A stretch of 64,000 bases of DNA from Phialophora verrucosa (GCA_002099365.1 MSED01000004.1:1984001-2048000), one strand, 5' to 3'. Shown: positions 32,764 to 43,848, counted from the first letter of the stretch. Numbers and translations are program-made. The notes: generated by a model not told the origin, from the letters alone.

Positions 32764-34217
32764 TCATAGCTCCTTGTACGCATTCCCACTGATAAACGCC
32801 GAAAAGGCACTCGCATTCCTGGTCTGCATGAAGACAGTGCCCGGCCCCGTGAACTTACAGATCAGCCCTTCCCCGGAGCTGATCCCCGAGATGATGCCCC
32901 CGGACGCGACGCGCTCGAGCACGTACTTGCAGTTCCAGGCCACGAGGTGGCCGTTGTCGATGATGTACTTCTCGCCGTCGACCAGCTGTGGCAGAGCATG
33001 TCAGTTGAGTTTGGTCCATTTCAGTGCAGTTCAGTCAAGTGAGGTATATCTCCCGGACTCTGGGGATCTGGATCCAGCTAGAAACAGAATGCACCGCAGG
33101 AACCGTGGGGAGAGAGCGTTTGAGATATATCACTTACATCCTTCCTGAGCACGGCGCCAAAGGTGCTCATCCACAGAATCCCAAGCCCCGACATCTTGTA
33201 CACGTACAACCCTTCCCCGGAGAACATGGCCTTGCTGATGCCCTGGTTCTTGTACTCCTTGACCACGCCCTGCGTGCACGCCAGGAACGCATCCTTGCCC
33301 ACGGACCAGACCTCGTCGCCCTTCAGGCGCAGAATGCTGATGTCGCCCAGCGTGCTGGGCGCGAGGAGCAGCTCCCCGGGCCCGGTGAACGTGCTGTGCG
33401 CCAGCTCGCCGCCGATCAGCAGTTTTTTGACACTGAACTTGACGTTGCCCTTCAGCATGACGCTGGGGGACATGGCGATCATGACGCCCGGTTTGGCCGT
33501 GATGGGGCAGCCCATGGCCAGCTGGATTGTAAGGATCGAGTTCGTGTCTCGGTGCGAAATGCGGTAGCTGCCGCCGTTGAACGTGCCGACGTCGTCCTGG
33601 TTGGCGGCCTGCACGCCCACGAAGCCGCCGCCCTGCGGGACGCCCACGAGCGAAGGGCCTTGCGGCGCTTTCATCACGTTGGCCATCTCGCTCGTGAGCT
33701 TGGCGAGGCGCGGGGATGTGACTTTTTCGTCGCCCTCGGCGATGGGGGCGGCCGCGGGGCCATCGTACGAGGGTTGCCGGTTGTGGGCTTGGATGGCCGA
33801 GTGGTCGAACGTGGTTTTGTACGCGGGCGCGGACGCCGGGACGGTCGAGTAGTTGAACGGGCGTTGGGCTGCGGGTTGTTGGAGCGGCGGAGGCGAGGGA
33901 GACTGCGTTACTTGCGATATCTGGGGAGGGGGCGGGTAGTGCGCGTTCTGGGGCGGAGGGGATGGCCCAGACGGAGGAGGGGGGAAGAACTGCGGCGGGG
34001 GGGACGTTTGTGAGGGAGGTGGACGGAATGTCGCTGTGGTAGGCAAAGTCAGTGTCAAGGAGGATAGAGGAATAGCAACTGCTCGCATGCCGTACGCTGG
34101 CCATTAGTCGGAGGGGCTGCTCCCAGGTTAGCCATTTCTCATCGGATGCTGTGTCGAGGAGCTCATACGAGGATAGTAGCCCTGCGGCTGGGCCGCACCT
34201 GGCGGAGGGTAGGACAT
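32764..34217 (-). CDS. AIM24: AIM24 family mitochondrial protein
   Basis: Four exons (34217-34169, 34116-34096, 34033-33138, 32985-32764), 395 residues. The first 110 residues are Pro-rich (MSYPPPGAAQPQGYYPP start, long PPP runs). The remainder is the AIM24/DUF124 beta-fold: GSYRISHRDTNSILTIQL, GVMIAMSPSVMLKGNVKFSV, LAHSTFTGPGELLLAPSTLGDI, LRLKGDEVWSVGKDAFLAC, then after a 152-nt intron GEKYIIDNGHLVAWNCKYV and GPGTVFMQTRNASAFSAFI. Yeast Aim24 is a mitochondrial inner-membrane protein linked to MICOS. Fungal members with Pro-rich N-termini, like this one, lack an obvious presequence and could be cytosolic. Exon 2 has only 21 nt. Phases agree at all three junctions. Confidence 0.88.
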
Positions 34218-37091
34218 GGTGAGAGAGGTGAGAGAACTTCAGCAGCAAAGGCAGATACAGCAGGACGACGATGATTCAAGAGCGGAAGCTGGAGCAAAAC
34301 CAAAGGCACAACTTTTTGTACGGCGAGAGAATCAATGGGCCAGTCTCGCTCATCAGGGAATGAAGACGGCGGGTCGTGGTCGACGTCGCGTTTGATGGAG
34401 ATGACGCCGCAGGTTATATATACCACGGAATACGATCAAGCCCGGGGTAGCATGGAGTGAGTGAGCAGTCTAGCCGCCAAGTCCTATTCGTAGAATCTCA
34501 CCTGCCCATCTGCTTGGACGATCTTGGTGTTGTAGGGAGCAAGACATGTGGTTGGTCGGTCATGTTTCAACCGGGCGCCTAGAGAGCGAAATAGAAGTCG
34601 GAAGTGCAAGTTGCGTGGTTGATTGCCCCGCGTTTGCTACGGAGGAGCACGCTGCTCTCAAACGTCGTTCCATCCACACCTTTGAAACTGGGACTCCCTT
34701 CGTTGCCTTCTTACCAATTTGCAAATACATGACACCTGAAGAAGATCAGTGAGAACTTTGCCAGCAATAGGGAAAGGGAAAAGCATACGACTTTAAATCA
34801 TTTTGCGCAGGAATGGTGCTCTGTTGTTCAACATCGTTCCATCTCGCAGCCGCGGTAAGACATATGTGTGGCCGCATAAAGATGAGCATTCCACGCTTTG
34901 AAAGCCGGTGAATAGCTTTTGCAGGCTGTCAGCCAACCCTTGGAAGCCTCAAACGCAACGCATCTCGTTAAGGAACCGCTGGATCACTGCTGTCGCGATA
35001 TCCACCCCACTCGTTCGTCGAGTATAGATTTTGCACTAATTGGTTGATCACGTTTTGCGCAACTCTCAAAGATGTTTATTTTGCTGAACGATCAGAGACA
35101 ATGGCGTTTATGACTGATATTCCCAGAGATGATCTTTTTTTCGACGGAAGGCAGGTGCCGAGTGGGAGATTGGGGCGCTGACCGTCTCGAGGCTAGGTGA
35201 AGTGTGAGATATCTAGTGGATATCAGTATCCTTGAATGAAGATGGCAGAACGACAACATCTTGCAGCGGCGAGTCCGTCTTCGAGCACTTGAACTTTATC
35301 TTCTGATAGCACATGCTCTGATTGAGGACTGGGGGGCCGCCAATCCTGCTACTATTATTGCTCGAATTTCGACTGGGAAAGAGATATACAAAACACGACC
35401 ATTCGGAGGTTTCTGTGCTATCTGAACAAGTGTGGCGTGGTGTTTCGGAAGTTGAGTGGTAATTTTGCGTCTCGAGGTGTGCTTCACGATCTCTTTGAGG
35501 CTGTTCGAGATTGCTCTTCCCTTACAGTACCACCATTATCCATCCAGTCGGGTCTCAGTCCAAAGCCATAACAGGGGATCCCGAGTGGTTCACACGCGGA
35601 ACAGTAAATACGGCGCTCATGTCACTTCCCTCTCCTCAGCGGTCAGGTCCAACAGCCCTGCTTGCTTCGCAGTGGACTGCACCGTTACCTCTAGCCTCGG
35701 CGACGTAGAGACCGACAAATTATCAAATCCAGGCTTGCAAGATCACAACGGATTTCGGAGTAGTGCGCGTGCTGGTCGAATACAATAGTTGAAGCCAGGA
35801 TAAACCGAGCTCGCAAAGTGAGCACTATGGAGCCCGGCACTTTGTGACTTGAGTCCGATATGTGCCAGATCGGGCTCCGGTAGGTTTCTAAGCATAATGC
35901 CTTGTACAGAGGAGAAAATCAGCACCTTCATCGTTAAGTATGTAAGCAAAATATCTTGCCAGAGCGTGCTATGAGTAGCTGGCACTAGATAGCCTGAAAG
36001 GGTTTATTCTTGGTGTACACAGTAGCTAGGCTTGGGGGACATGATCATGAGTCTTCCGCGTTCGCCTCATTCGCGTTGTATGATAGGTCAAGTGGCACAA
36101 AATGACAACTGCCATGGAACGAGCAGCCACCAAACTCTGAAGTGCTGCATGAAGCCAGGGAGAGCCACCTCTGGCGTTTCAGGCTCGACACGTGCTCCAT
36201 ACTACATACTCGTACTCCATACTTGTCTCTGTTGGTAAGATGGCTACCATAGATACGGACTAACGGCTGTGATAGGTGGGAGACTACCTCGTATGGGACT
36301 CTTGATGCAGATTTGTGAGAATTCCATATCAACGAGACATGCACAATCAGCAAGTGGTGAAATGGCGCAGCCAAGCAACTGCCGCTACTCAAAACTCCAA
36401 CCCCCGCAGTGATTCATCTTTCGGGATGCCACCCCCTTCTGGCTCCTTGAACCATCGCCCATTGCGGCCAATGTGCGGCGCGTTGCTGGTGTGGCCCAGG
36501 CAGGATTTAGTTAAAGACATCGCGGCCCGGGCATCCGTAGCCTCCACCAATTCCCAAAACAGCGCCTCTCGTAGCCCATGAAGTTCCAGAGACACCAGAT
36601 GCGTTAGTAACAAGCTTCATCGGCGATGCCCTTGTCCAGTGACGCAGGATCTCCAGCTTGTCCGCAGCCGACCCTGAGCTTACAAGTCTTTCTGGAGGTT
36701 GCGATCTTCGCTTCTTTTCTCATTGTGTCCATCCATTCCTGTTCCACAGAAGTACATTTTCGTGTCCCCGTTCCCTACTTTCGGATTTGACGATCGCACA
36801 AGAAGTCCTCCGTGTGTATGCTCTCCCACAGCATATCGCCAATACGCGACTGATCCTCTCGCTCACTGTCGCAAGTGAGCCTAGCGAGCCCTCCTATCCG
36901 ACGAGGCCGCGGCCTCTTTCCGGTAAACGCTGTATTCGAGGGACGGCCGAGAACTAGGGGCAGCCGGTGGAAGAACACACGGATTCGTGGCGGATAGTGT
37001 CAGTATGTTGGGCTTCAGGACAGACATACGACAGTCTCGGACACGAATACCCGCCCCGTGACGATCGCCCAAGGCCTTCACGAACAAGACG
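34218..37091. other. 2.9-kb gene-poor region
   Basis: The longest stretch without a supported gene. Several short frames on both strands begin at non-ATG codons. One minus-strand frame (36389-36613) looks somewhat protein-like but has no extension or family match. It probably includes the promoters of AIM24 (a TTATATATA run near 34415) and of the histidine kinase. Confidence 0.4.
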
Positions 37092-40037
37092 ATGATGAAT
37101 CAGGCTCAGCAGGAGCCGGCCCTTCGGCGGTTAGAGGTTCATTGGGACGGCGGCTTAATCGTCGCCAGCATCGCTGTCTCCCTCCTCGGCGCCTTCACTT
37201 CGACCCAAATGATGTGTCAAGCGCGAACATCGCGATATCTCTCGGGCGTCCTGGTCTGGACGTTACTGGGCAGCTTGACCTTCGGCTTCTGTTCCATCTG
37301 GTGTCTGCACTTTATTGCCATGTTAGCGTGTGAGCTGCCTCTCGAGATCGGGCTAGACGTACCCCTAACAGTCCTAAGCGCTTTTCTCGCTGTCGCCTTC
37401 ACTTTCTTGGCTCTGGCCTCAGATCTCATGCGTGAAAGATATCTTCGCCTTGTCAAGAAAAGGAGACAAATGGCCAGGCGGCAGCGCAAAAAGGATGCAG
37501 TTAGGGTTATGAATGGCAGTACGGATGCACTTCTAGGACCACGAACATCGGAAGGCGACTATGAGCCTCTGAGTGTGCCTGAACAGATAAACGGCATTGG
37601 AGATCACGGTACCGTAAGGTACGAGGGCGGCGCAAGTATGACTCTAGGACCACTGGAAGACCATTTTGCGGTTGGGAAACCTACCAATGTCGCGACCACT
37701 GAAGCTACACTTTCTCCTGACCACCCCGATCCGTCGCCGTATTCTGCTTGGTGGCGGCCACTACTTGCCCCGAATTCCTCCTTATACGAAGAGTCTTCTA
37801 CTAATGATACGGAGAGTCTTCCTTGGAGCTCAGACGACGAAGGCCGTGTCCGAGGCTCATCTTCTCCAAGCCATTCTGACAGCAGCAGCCTGGGCTTGCC
37901 TGGTTTCATGTCCTTCAGAGTCCCCAAGTCTACCGCGCTCAAGGCGACCAATGCTCTTGTCGGCACAGCTTACCTCCTGTATCACGGGGCAACTTTCGGA
38001 CACTTCGCAAAAGGGTTCATATGGAGCTTAGCGATCACAAGTATGCACTACTCGGGTATACTGGCTCTGAAAATCCCTGAAGGCCATGTCACCCTTCAGC
38101 CATTCATCGTCCTACTCTCTGCGACCATCAGTTGGTTAGTCTGTACCGTTGGATGTATATTGATACCTCAAATCGAAGTCAATCTATCTCAACAGCTGAT
38201 TTTCTCCGTCGTTGCCGCAGCCGGGGTCGCCGCCAAGCACTTTACTGGAATGTGGGCGACGACGTTCTGGTCTGCAGCACCTGAGACCGACAAACACGGA
38301 TATCCTCCCAATCTGGCGGTTGCCGTGACGAGCATAGCTATCCTGACGTGCATGCTAGCCAATGGTCTCCTAGCTCATTCGGCTACTGTGGCCCGGAACA
38401 AGTTAGCAGAAATTGTACACACCAAGCGAAGACTATGGGCAGCTATCGCTCAGAAAGAGAATGCGGAAGCTGCTGCGGCAGCTAGGAGCGAGTTCATAGC
38501 TAGCGCCAGCCACGAGATTCGGACCCCTTTGCACCAGCTGCAGGGCTACAGTGACCTCATGTCTCGTACCGAATTGAATGAAGAGGCTCGCCTGCTCCTA
38601 CTCGCTATACAGCAAGCCACCAGATCTCTGTCCATGATCACTGCTAATGTCCTTGACTGGTCGCGCTTGGAAAAGGGGGAAGCTGTATGTCGGCCAACCA
38701 GCCTAGATCTCAGAAGAGTGTGCGAGTCATTGCTCTCTATTTTGCCGAACAAGGACGAAGAGGCGGGCACCGAGCTTATGATTGTGGTCGGCCCCAATGT
38801 TCCGCATTCTCTCTTTCTGGACGAGACCTATCTGCAACGAATCCTCATGAATCTACTCACAAATGCGTTGAAATTTACACAGTCCGGCTATGTTATACTC
38901 TTGGTAGAGGTCAAGGACGACGAGTTGGTCGTCACTGTCAGAGATTCTGGCTTTGGCATACCTGAATCGTTCTTGCCCCATCTATTCGAGCCTTTCAAGC
39001 AGGCTCAGACTCGAGGTGCGCAGAGGGGAACCGGCCTTGGTCTGGCCATCATCCGGCAGTTGTTACAGAAAATGGAGGGGACCATCACAGTGGAGAGCAA
39101 ATGCCATCAGGGGGAAGAAGTAGGGACAGAAACCTCCGGCAGCACCTTCACCGTCACAATTCCCCTCACGGTCTCGGCTGATTTGCCTGACAGTCTGGGT
39201 CGTCTGGGTCCAAATCGGACTATTGCTCTCTTCGCATCCTGCAGCGAGCGAATGGTGGAAGGACTGCAGCTGGCTTGGAAAGCTTTTGGGTTTGTACTGG
39301 TTCGTGCCAATCTCGACGATGCCATATCCGACTCTTGGGGATATATCTGGACGGATCTGATGTTCTTGCGAGCCAATGGGCCACTTCTCCGGCGGATACT
39401 GGATGTTCGACAGCAGCTGGTCATTGTGTCTTATGACTCTCAAACACTCCTGGACGAGTCCTTTGGGTCCGTCCCTCCACCACATATTGTGCCCATCAGA
39501 AGGCCTTTTCTTTGGCACCGACTGGTTGAGAGTATGGTTACCGCAGCTAGGACTGGTAGGGCTGCCTTCGACCGTTCAGTCAGATTCGCGCCAGTCGTTG
39601 ATGTGGTGGAGAACGAAGGTTCAAATCCAGCCCGCGAGACGAAGAGCCTCAGTGGCTCCACCGTGCTACTCGTCGAAGACAACAAGATAAATCAGAAGCT
39701 TGGAGTGAAGATGCTAAAAACACTTGGGTACAACGTTGTCGTGGCAGATGATGGCCAGGATGCGATCGAAAAACTCGTCGAAAACGATAGAGACATTTCT
39801 CTGATCCTGATGGATCAGTCAATGCCACGTATGGATGGGATCACAGCAACCAAGAAAATTCGAGAAATGGAGCATTCAGGAGCCCTCAGAGGGAAGAGAC
39901 GACCTATCATAATGGTCACTGCCGTGGTCGGCCCTGACGCTCAAGCACTGTGCATGTCGGCAGGTACAGACGCCTTCCTACCAAAGCCTCTAGCTCTGAC
40001 AAAGCTCGATAACACACTGAAGAAGTTCATGGGGTGA
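37092..40037 (+). CDS. MHYT-domain hybrid histidine kinase
   Basis: A single exon of 981 residues. The N-terminal membrane sensor has seven hydrophobic segments in two blocks separated by a long polar loop (residues 125-290). Three MHYT-type motifs are seen: CLHFIAM, SMHYSGI and KHFTGMW, residues proposed to bind a metal and sense a diatomic gas. The kinase follows: HisKA box ASHEIRTPLHQLQGY with His474, ATPase motifs LLTNALKFT (N box), VRDSGFGIP (G1), PHLFEPFKQ (F box), RGTGLGLAI (G2). A degenerate region precedes a C-terminal receiver, VLLVEDNKINQKL, with phospho-acceptor Asp908 in LILMDQSMPRMDG and the KPL lysine. It would phosphorylate itself and pass phosphate through an HPt protein. The ATG is the first in frame. 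Confidence 0.93.
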   Translation: MMNQAQQEPALRRLEVHWDGGLIVASIAVSLLGAFTSTQMMCQARTSRYLSGVLVWTLLGSLTFGFCSIWCLHFIAMLACELPLEIGLDVPLTVLSAFLAVAFTFLALASDLMRERYLRLVKKRRQMARRQRKKDAVRVMNGSTDALLGPRTSEGDYEPLSVPEQINGIGDHGTVRYEGGASMTLGPLEDHFAVGKPTNVATTEATLSPDHPDPSPYSAWWRPLLAPNSSLYEESSTNDTESLPWSSDDEGRVRGSSSPSHSDSSSLGLPGFMSFRVPKSTALKATNALVGTAYLLYHGATFGHFAKGFIWSLAITSMHYSGILALKIPEGHVTLQPFIVLLSATISWLVCTVGCILIPQIEVNLSQQLIFSVVAAAGVAAKHFTGMWATTFWSAAPETDKHGYPPNLAVAVTSIAILTCMLANGLLAHSATVARNKLAEIVHTKRRLWAAIAQKENAEAAAAARSEFIASASHEIRTPLHQLQGYSDLMSRTELNEEARLLLLAIQQATRSLSMITANVLDWSRLEKGEAVCRPTSLDLRRVCESLLSILPNKDEEAGTELMIVVGPNVPHSLFLDETYLQRILMNLLTNALKFTQSGYVILLVEVKDDELVVTVRDSGFGIPESFLPHLFEPFKQAQTRGAQRGTGLGLAIIRQLLQKMEGTITVESKCHQGEEVGTETSGSTFTVTIPLTVSADLPDSLGRLGPNRTIALFASCSERMVEGLQLAWKAFGFVLVRANLDDAISDSWGYIWTDLMFLRANGPLLRRILDVRQQLVIVSYDSQTLLDESFGSVPPPHIVPIRRPFLWHRLVESMVTAARTGRAAFDRSVRFAPVVDVVENEGSNPARETKSLSGSTVLLVEDNKINQKLGVKMLKTLGYNVVVADDGQDAIEKLVENDRDISLILMDQSMPRMDGITATKKIREMEHSGALRGKRRPIIMVTAVVGPDAQALCMSAGTDAFLPKPLALTKLDNTLKKFMG

Positions 40038-41188
40038 CTTGGCCATGTTGTCGGTTTCATACCGTTCCCATTCTAGCAATACGCCCAGCGAGCAGGGCAG
40101 ATTTGCACACAGCACCCCAGGTCCCGGTCTTCTTGATCACGAAGCATTCAGGAGCAGGCTCCGGGCGGATGTCGTGTTAATTCTATTAGCAGAGGCAGGT
40201 CATCGCAATATTGGTATGGACGTGGCCGCCTGAGGGAGACAGAACTCATCGGCCAAATGATACCAGGGCCGTCTCAACCCTGAGTTGATGGAAAAGAAGT
40301 AGAGGATTGCCACTCATACGAGGTGGCAAGTTAGCTTGCCCGCGTGGATCCGGCGCCGTGGTCAGGCGGACAAGATGTACATCTGGATAAGTTGTATACA
40401 AGCGCCGGGGGTTGGCACACTCCGAAAGAATGGGATTTAGCAAATAGATTGCTTTCCAAACCGTGGCGAAACTGACCATGTGATGTAGCAAAAAGGAGGA
40501 TAAAATCACTAATATGTCGGCTTCATTGTCGAGGTTGTTTCTGTTAGCAATATAAACCTCAGCCTCGCCAGGAACTGTACTTAGGGGAATTGAAGTTGAT
40601 AAGACAGGATGGACTGTCACTTAACGACCTAGCCCGGCGTTATAGGCTCGTCCTCGTACGACACGCGCGGCTAATCTTGCACTTAGGGGATGATCGATAT
40701 GCAAGCGCATGCAGGGCAAGAACTTAGAGATGCTCATGATGATCCAACCCCACGGCGCATTCTCCTGCTCGCCAGGGGCATCCAAGGGGTCCGCCAGTCA
40801 TGTTGTGGCATGCGTTGTGGGCAAAGCTCTCCGAAAACCCAACTGAGGGGCAAGGACGTTGGAGAGTGGGATGGCGCCAGATGAGTTGAGATGGATGATG
40901 TGAGTTGACGCCCCTGCCAACAAAAATATTATATTTCATCCACCTATTTTTACCACCCTCATTGCCCTTCTTTTCGTCTTCAATTTTGGTTTCTGCTGTA
41001 GAGGGTGTCGTGCTGGTCTGTACATAAAACTAAAAGGCACTGGTGGTTTTTCTTTCTCTCCTTCATTAGGCGGGTAGAAGTTGTCGTTCGGAGAGCCACG
41101 GTCATCGACGAGCTTCGCGACCACTGATACTCTGCGCACTGACCCAGCACTTTGGTTCTTCCATACTTGTCTTTGTCCTCCCTCCAAG
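40038..41188. other. Intergenic, arginase promoter
   Basis: 1.15 kb with no supported gene. The 110 bases before the arginase ATG are open in frame but contain no ATG, so they are 5' UTR. Confidence 0.4.
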
Positions 41189-42310
41189 ATGCATCCGGTC
41201 GCCCCCGAGAAGTCTACCCCTTCAACGACCAACGGGCAGACCAACGGTCAACCGAACGGCCACCACTCCTCTAACGGCGTCGCCTCTCTCACTCCCTCAC
41301 ACGGCCTCTCGGTCGCCCAGAGCTACGATATGACTTCCCCCTCCACCATACGGCAGAAGTTCCTTCCCTGCCCGGGTGACCTCGGCGTCGTGCTTGTCGG
41401 CTTCAGCGGTGGACAATGCAAAGAGGGAGTGGACGCCGCGCCTACGGCCTTGGTCAGCGCCGGCTTGCTGGAGCAGATCCGCGATGAGCTGGGGTACAAG
41501 CTGCACGGCGACACGGAAGTGCACAACTACAACGAGATGCGGGCCCAGTCCGACGCGCCGCACCGTGGCATGAAGAACCCCCGCTCCGTCAGCGCAGTCA
41601 CAGAAAAGCTCGCGGGTCAGGTGTACGAGCAGGCCCGGCAGGGGCGCATGGTCTTGACGCTCGGCGGAGACCACAGCATCGCCATCGGCACCATCGCAGG
41701 CACCGCCAAGGCCATCCACGAACGCTACGGCGGCAGGAAAGAGATTGCCGTCATCTGGGTTGACGCCCATGCCGACATCAACACCCCCGAGACGTCCGAC
41801 AGCGGGAACATCCACGGCATGCCCGTGGCGTTTGCGACGGGGCTGGCCCAATCTCAGGAGCGCGACATCTTCGGCTGGATTCAGGACGATCAGCGTCTCT
41901 CGACCACCAAGCTCGTCTACATCGGCCTGCGGGATGTAGACAGGGGCGAGAAAAAGATCCTGCGCGATCACGGCATCAAGGCCTTCAGCATGCACGATAT
42001 AGACAGGCACGGCATTGGCAGGGTGGTGGAGATGGCGCTCGCGCATATTGGTACCGACACGCCTATCCATCTGTCGTTTGACGTCGATGCCCTAGATCCG
42101 ATGTGGGCGCCGTCGACGGGGACGCCTGTGAGAGGCGGCCTGACGCTCCGAGAAGGGGACTATATCGCCGAGTGCGTGCACGAAACGGGTCAATTGGTCG
42201 CGATGGACCTCGTCGAGGTGAATCCCGCGGTGGAAGCTGCGGGGGCCAGCGAGACGGTCAGAGCAGGAGTCAGTCTGGTGCGCTGTGCCTTGGGCGACAC
42301 TCTTCTGTGA
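41189..42310 (+). CDS. CAR1: Arginase
   Basis: A single exon of 373 residues. It splits arginine into ornithine and urea. The manganese-binding motifs are intact: TLGGDHSIAIGT, WVDAHADINTPETSDSGNIHGMP and LSFDVDALDPMWAPSTGTPV, and GLTLREGDY and MDLVEVNP complete the fold. Fungal arginases are about 310-330 residues; the extra 50 residues here are an N-terminal Asn/Ser/Thr/Gly-rich tail (TTNGQTNGQPNGHHSSNG) of low complexity, not a clear mitochondrial presequence. The ATG at 41189 is the first in frame. Arginine induction is likely by analogy; no site is claimed. Confidence 0.95.
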   Translation: MHPVAPEKSTPSTTNGQTNGQPNGHHSSNGVASLTPSHGLSVAQSYDMTSPSTIRQKFLPCPGDLGVVLVGFSGGQCKEGVDAAPTALVSAGLLEQIRDELGYKLHGDTEVHNYNEMRAQSDAPHRGMKNPRSVSAVTEKLAGQVYEQARQGRMVLTLGGDHSIAIGTIAGTAKAIHERYGGRKEIAVIWVDAHADINTPETSDSGNIHGMPVAFATGLAQSQERDIFGWIQDDQRLSTTKLVYIGLRDVDRGEKKILRDHGIKAFSMHDIDRHGIGRVVEMALAHIGTDTPIHLSFDVDALDPMWAPSTGTPVRGGLTLREGDYIAECVHETGQLVAMDLVEVNPAVEAAGASETVRAGVSLVRCALGDTLL

Positions 42311-42990
42311 AGGGATAATGGACGAGTTATGATCGACTCATGAGGGTGGGTGGTGGCTCTGGGCGGCCATACGACCAGGCCTCGGTGTGTCAAGTGTACT
42401 CAAAAGCTTCTGCTTGTTGATGGAAAAGGATCGCATCCTGGGAGGCCTATACGCATTGCCGGTGTCAGACTTAACACGAACAATATTGATGAAATTGGGG
42501 AAAAGGTCGGAAGTGACACTGCATGATCGGAATCAAAAGTACAGTAAAATCAGCAGCAGCAGCATCCGTACCACAACTGACAGACCTAGTCTAATTACTT
42601 GTAAACAGAAAAGAATGCCAGATTAAAAGCTTCGAAAGCATCTCACCCTCTCTGCCTCCGTGACGCACCCGCTTTCTTGAACCTCGTATATCCTACATAC
42701 GCTATATCTACTGTACGATATAACATCAAACCCCCTTCGCGATATATCATCCTTCAAAACCCTTTTTGTCGGAGCACTTTTGGACAGTATACGGCGTACC
42801 TCACCACTCAGTGTGTAAATCTCGACCTCTCCAAGGTCAATTTGGATTTCCAGACCTGAGCTTGATCCTGAAGTCAAAATTCTGAATGTTCAAATATTCA
42901 GAAGGGCTACTGTAACTTATGCGCACTCTTCCTCTGTTGTTGTTGGTCATAAGGGCATCTCATTAATTCTCATCCTATGTCATTCGCACT
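42311..42990. other. Convergent spacer, AT-richer
   Basis: 680 bases between the arginase stop and the HET-S-like stop. No gene is seen on either strand. Confidence 0.45.
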
Positions 42991-43848
42991 CTATCGCGCA
43001 AAGGGGTCGGCTCCCCCATACTTGTCACCATTTATCATTCGTAACCCTTCCGTTGCCCTGATCTTTATACCATCGTAGGAGTGAGGCGCTCCGGAGATGG
43101 CACCACCTGCCCAGCCAGCTACAAAGACGTTGCCATTTAGAATCGTGGGATCTCTGCCGCCTTCGACCTCTATATTCTGGTACCGGTGTCCGTGGGTCTT
43201 TAAGGCCTCGTTTAGGAACGGGTCATGTATCCCGTCTGCGGCGGTCGCGAGTGCCTGGACCTCATTCCTGTCCTGGACATTGGCAACTTCTTCCTTTGCG
43301 AGCGCCCTCTGCGCCTCTGGCGCGGGGAATAGAGCCTCGAGGTTGTCGACAAGCCCCGAGATGTCGTCGATGAGCGTCTTGAATGCCGTCCCATGATGGA
43401 TGGCCCAGCTGGTCAGCTTGGCGAGACTCGCGCCTTTCTGACGCTTGGCGGCGAGGACCCGCATGTTGTTGTTGACCGCTAGGGCGGCTAGGTCGACGCT
43501 GGCATCGTCTGGGGCGCTGGCGCCGCCCGCGTCGTCCTTCGTCTTGAACTTGTTGGAAATCTTGCTGCTGTCTTCGAAGAGGACGAGGATCTGGAGCAGG
43601 GTGTTCTTCGCGGCCTGAATTTCAGCCTTACTGGCACCGGGGTTGCCAAGTTGGGCGTCGTTGTATATGTCTACGGCCGTGCCCCAGCGCGAGAGGCGCA
43701 GGCGGAGCAGAGTCATCCGGAGTTGATTCGTCTGGTAGTCTTTCCCAAAGCGGCGGCCTAGTTGCACGCACTCGAAGACGTCGACGCATGCTGTGAAGGC
43801 GGCAGCAATGCCGATCGCACTGGTAGTGATGCCAAAAGGATCTGCCAT
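42991..43848 (-). CDS. het-S: HET-S-like protein: HeLo domain plus two-repeat prion-forming domain
   Basis: A single exon of 285 residues (Podospora HET-S has 289). The ATG at 43848 opens MADPFGITTSAIG; the upstream codon in frame is GTG. The first 40 residues match HET-S without gaps at P4-F5-G6-I7, V22-D23-x-F25-E26, V28-QLGR-x-FG and D-Y, then QLR and RLSRWG. This is the HeLo fold, whose N-terminal hydrophobic helix inserts into membranes on activation. Residue 33 is Arg. Residues 221-279 form two pseudo-repeats: Y223-x-N-I-x-V ... G239-N240-V-F, and Y258-x-G-I-x-I ... G274-D-x-Y277-G-G, joined by a Gly/Ala-rich linker, the layout of the HET-s beta-solenoid amyloid. It is divergent from the NLR, 676 bases away. 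Role inferred: cell-death execution in non-self or pathogen response. Confidence 0.92.
   Translation of the reverse strand: MADPFGITTSAIGIAAAFTACVDVFECVQLGRRFGKDYQTNQLRMTLLRLRLSRWGTAVDIYNDAQLGNPGASKAEIQAAKNTLLQILVLFEDSSKISNKFKTKDDAGGASAPDDASVDLAALAVNNNMRVLAAKRQKGASLAKLTSWAIHHGTAFKTLIDDISGLVDNLEALFPAPEAQRALAKEEVANVQDRNEVQALATAADGIHDPFLNEALKTHGHRYQNIEVEGGRDPTILNGNVFVAGWAGGAISGAPHSYDGIKIRATEGLRMINGDKYGGADPFAR

Noticed and set aside
33024..34013. 329-codon plus-strand frame opposite AIM24
   Set aside because: A shadow of the GC-rich, biased codons of AIM24; Arg/Gly-rich and without domains.
36389..36613. Minus-strand frame of 74 codons with a protein-like look (ALFWELVEATDA, HIGRNGRWF)
   Set aside because: It might be a gene relic, but no extension, splice partner or family could be found; the evidence is too thin.
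39618..39628. GGTTCAAATCC, matching a tRNA B box
   Set aside because: It lies inside the histidine kinase coding frame and has no A box or cloverleaf around it.
41297..42070. 257-codon minus-strand frame inside arginase
   Set aside because: A shadow of the arginase codons; no independent features.
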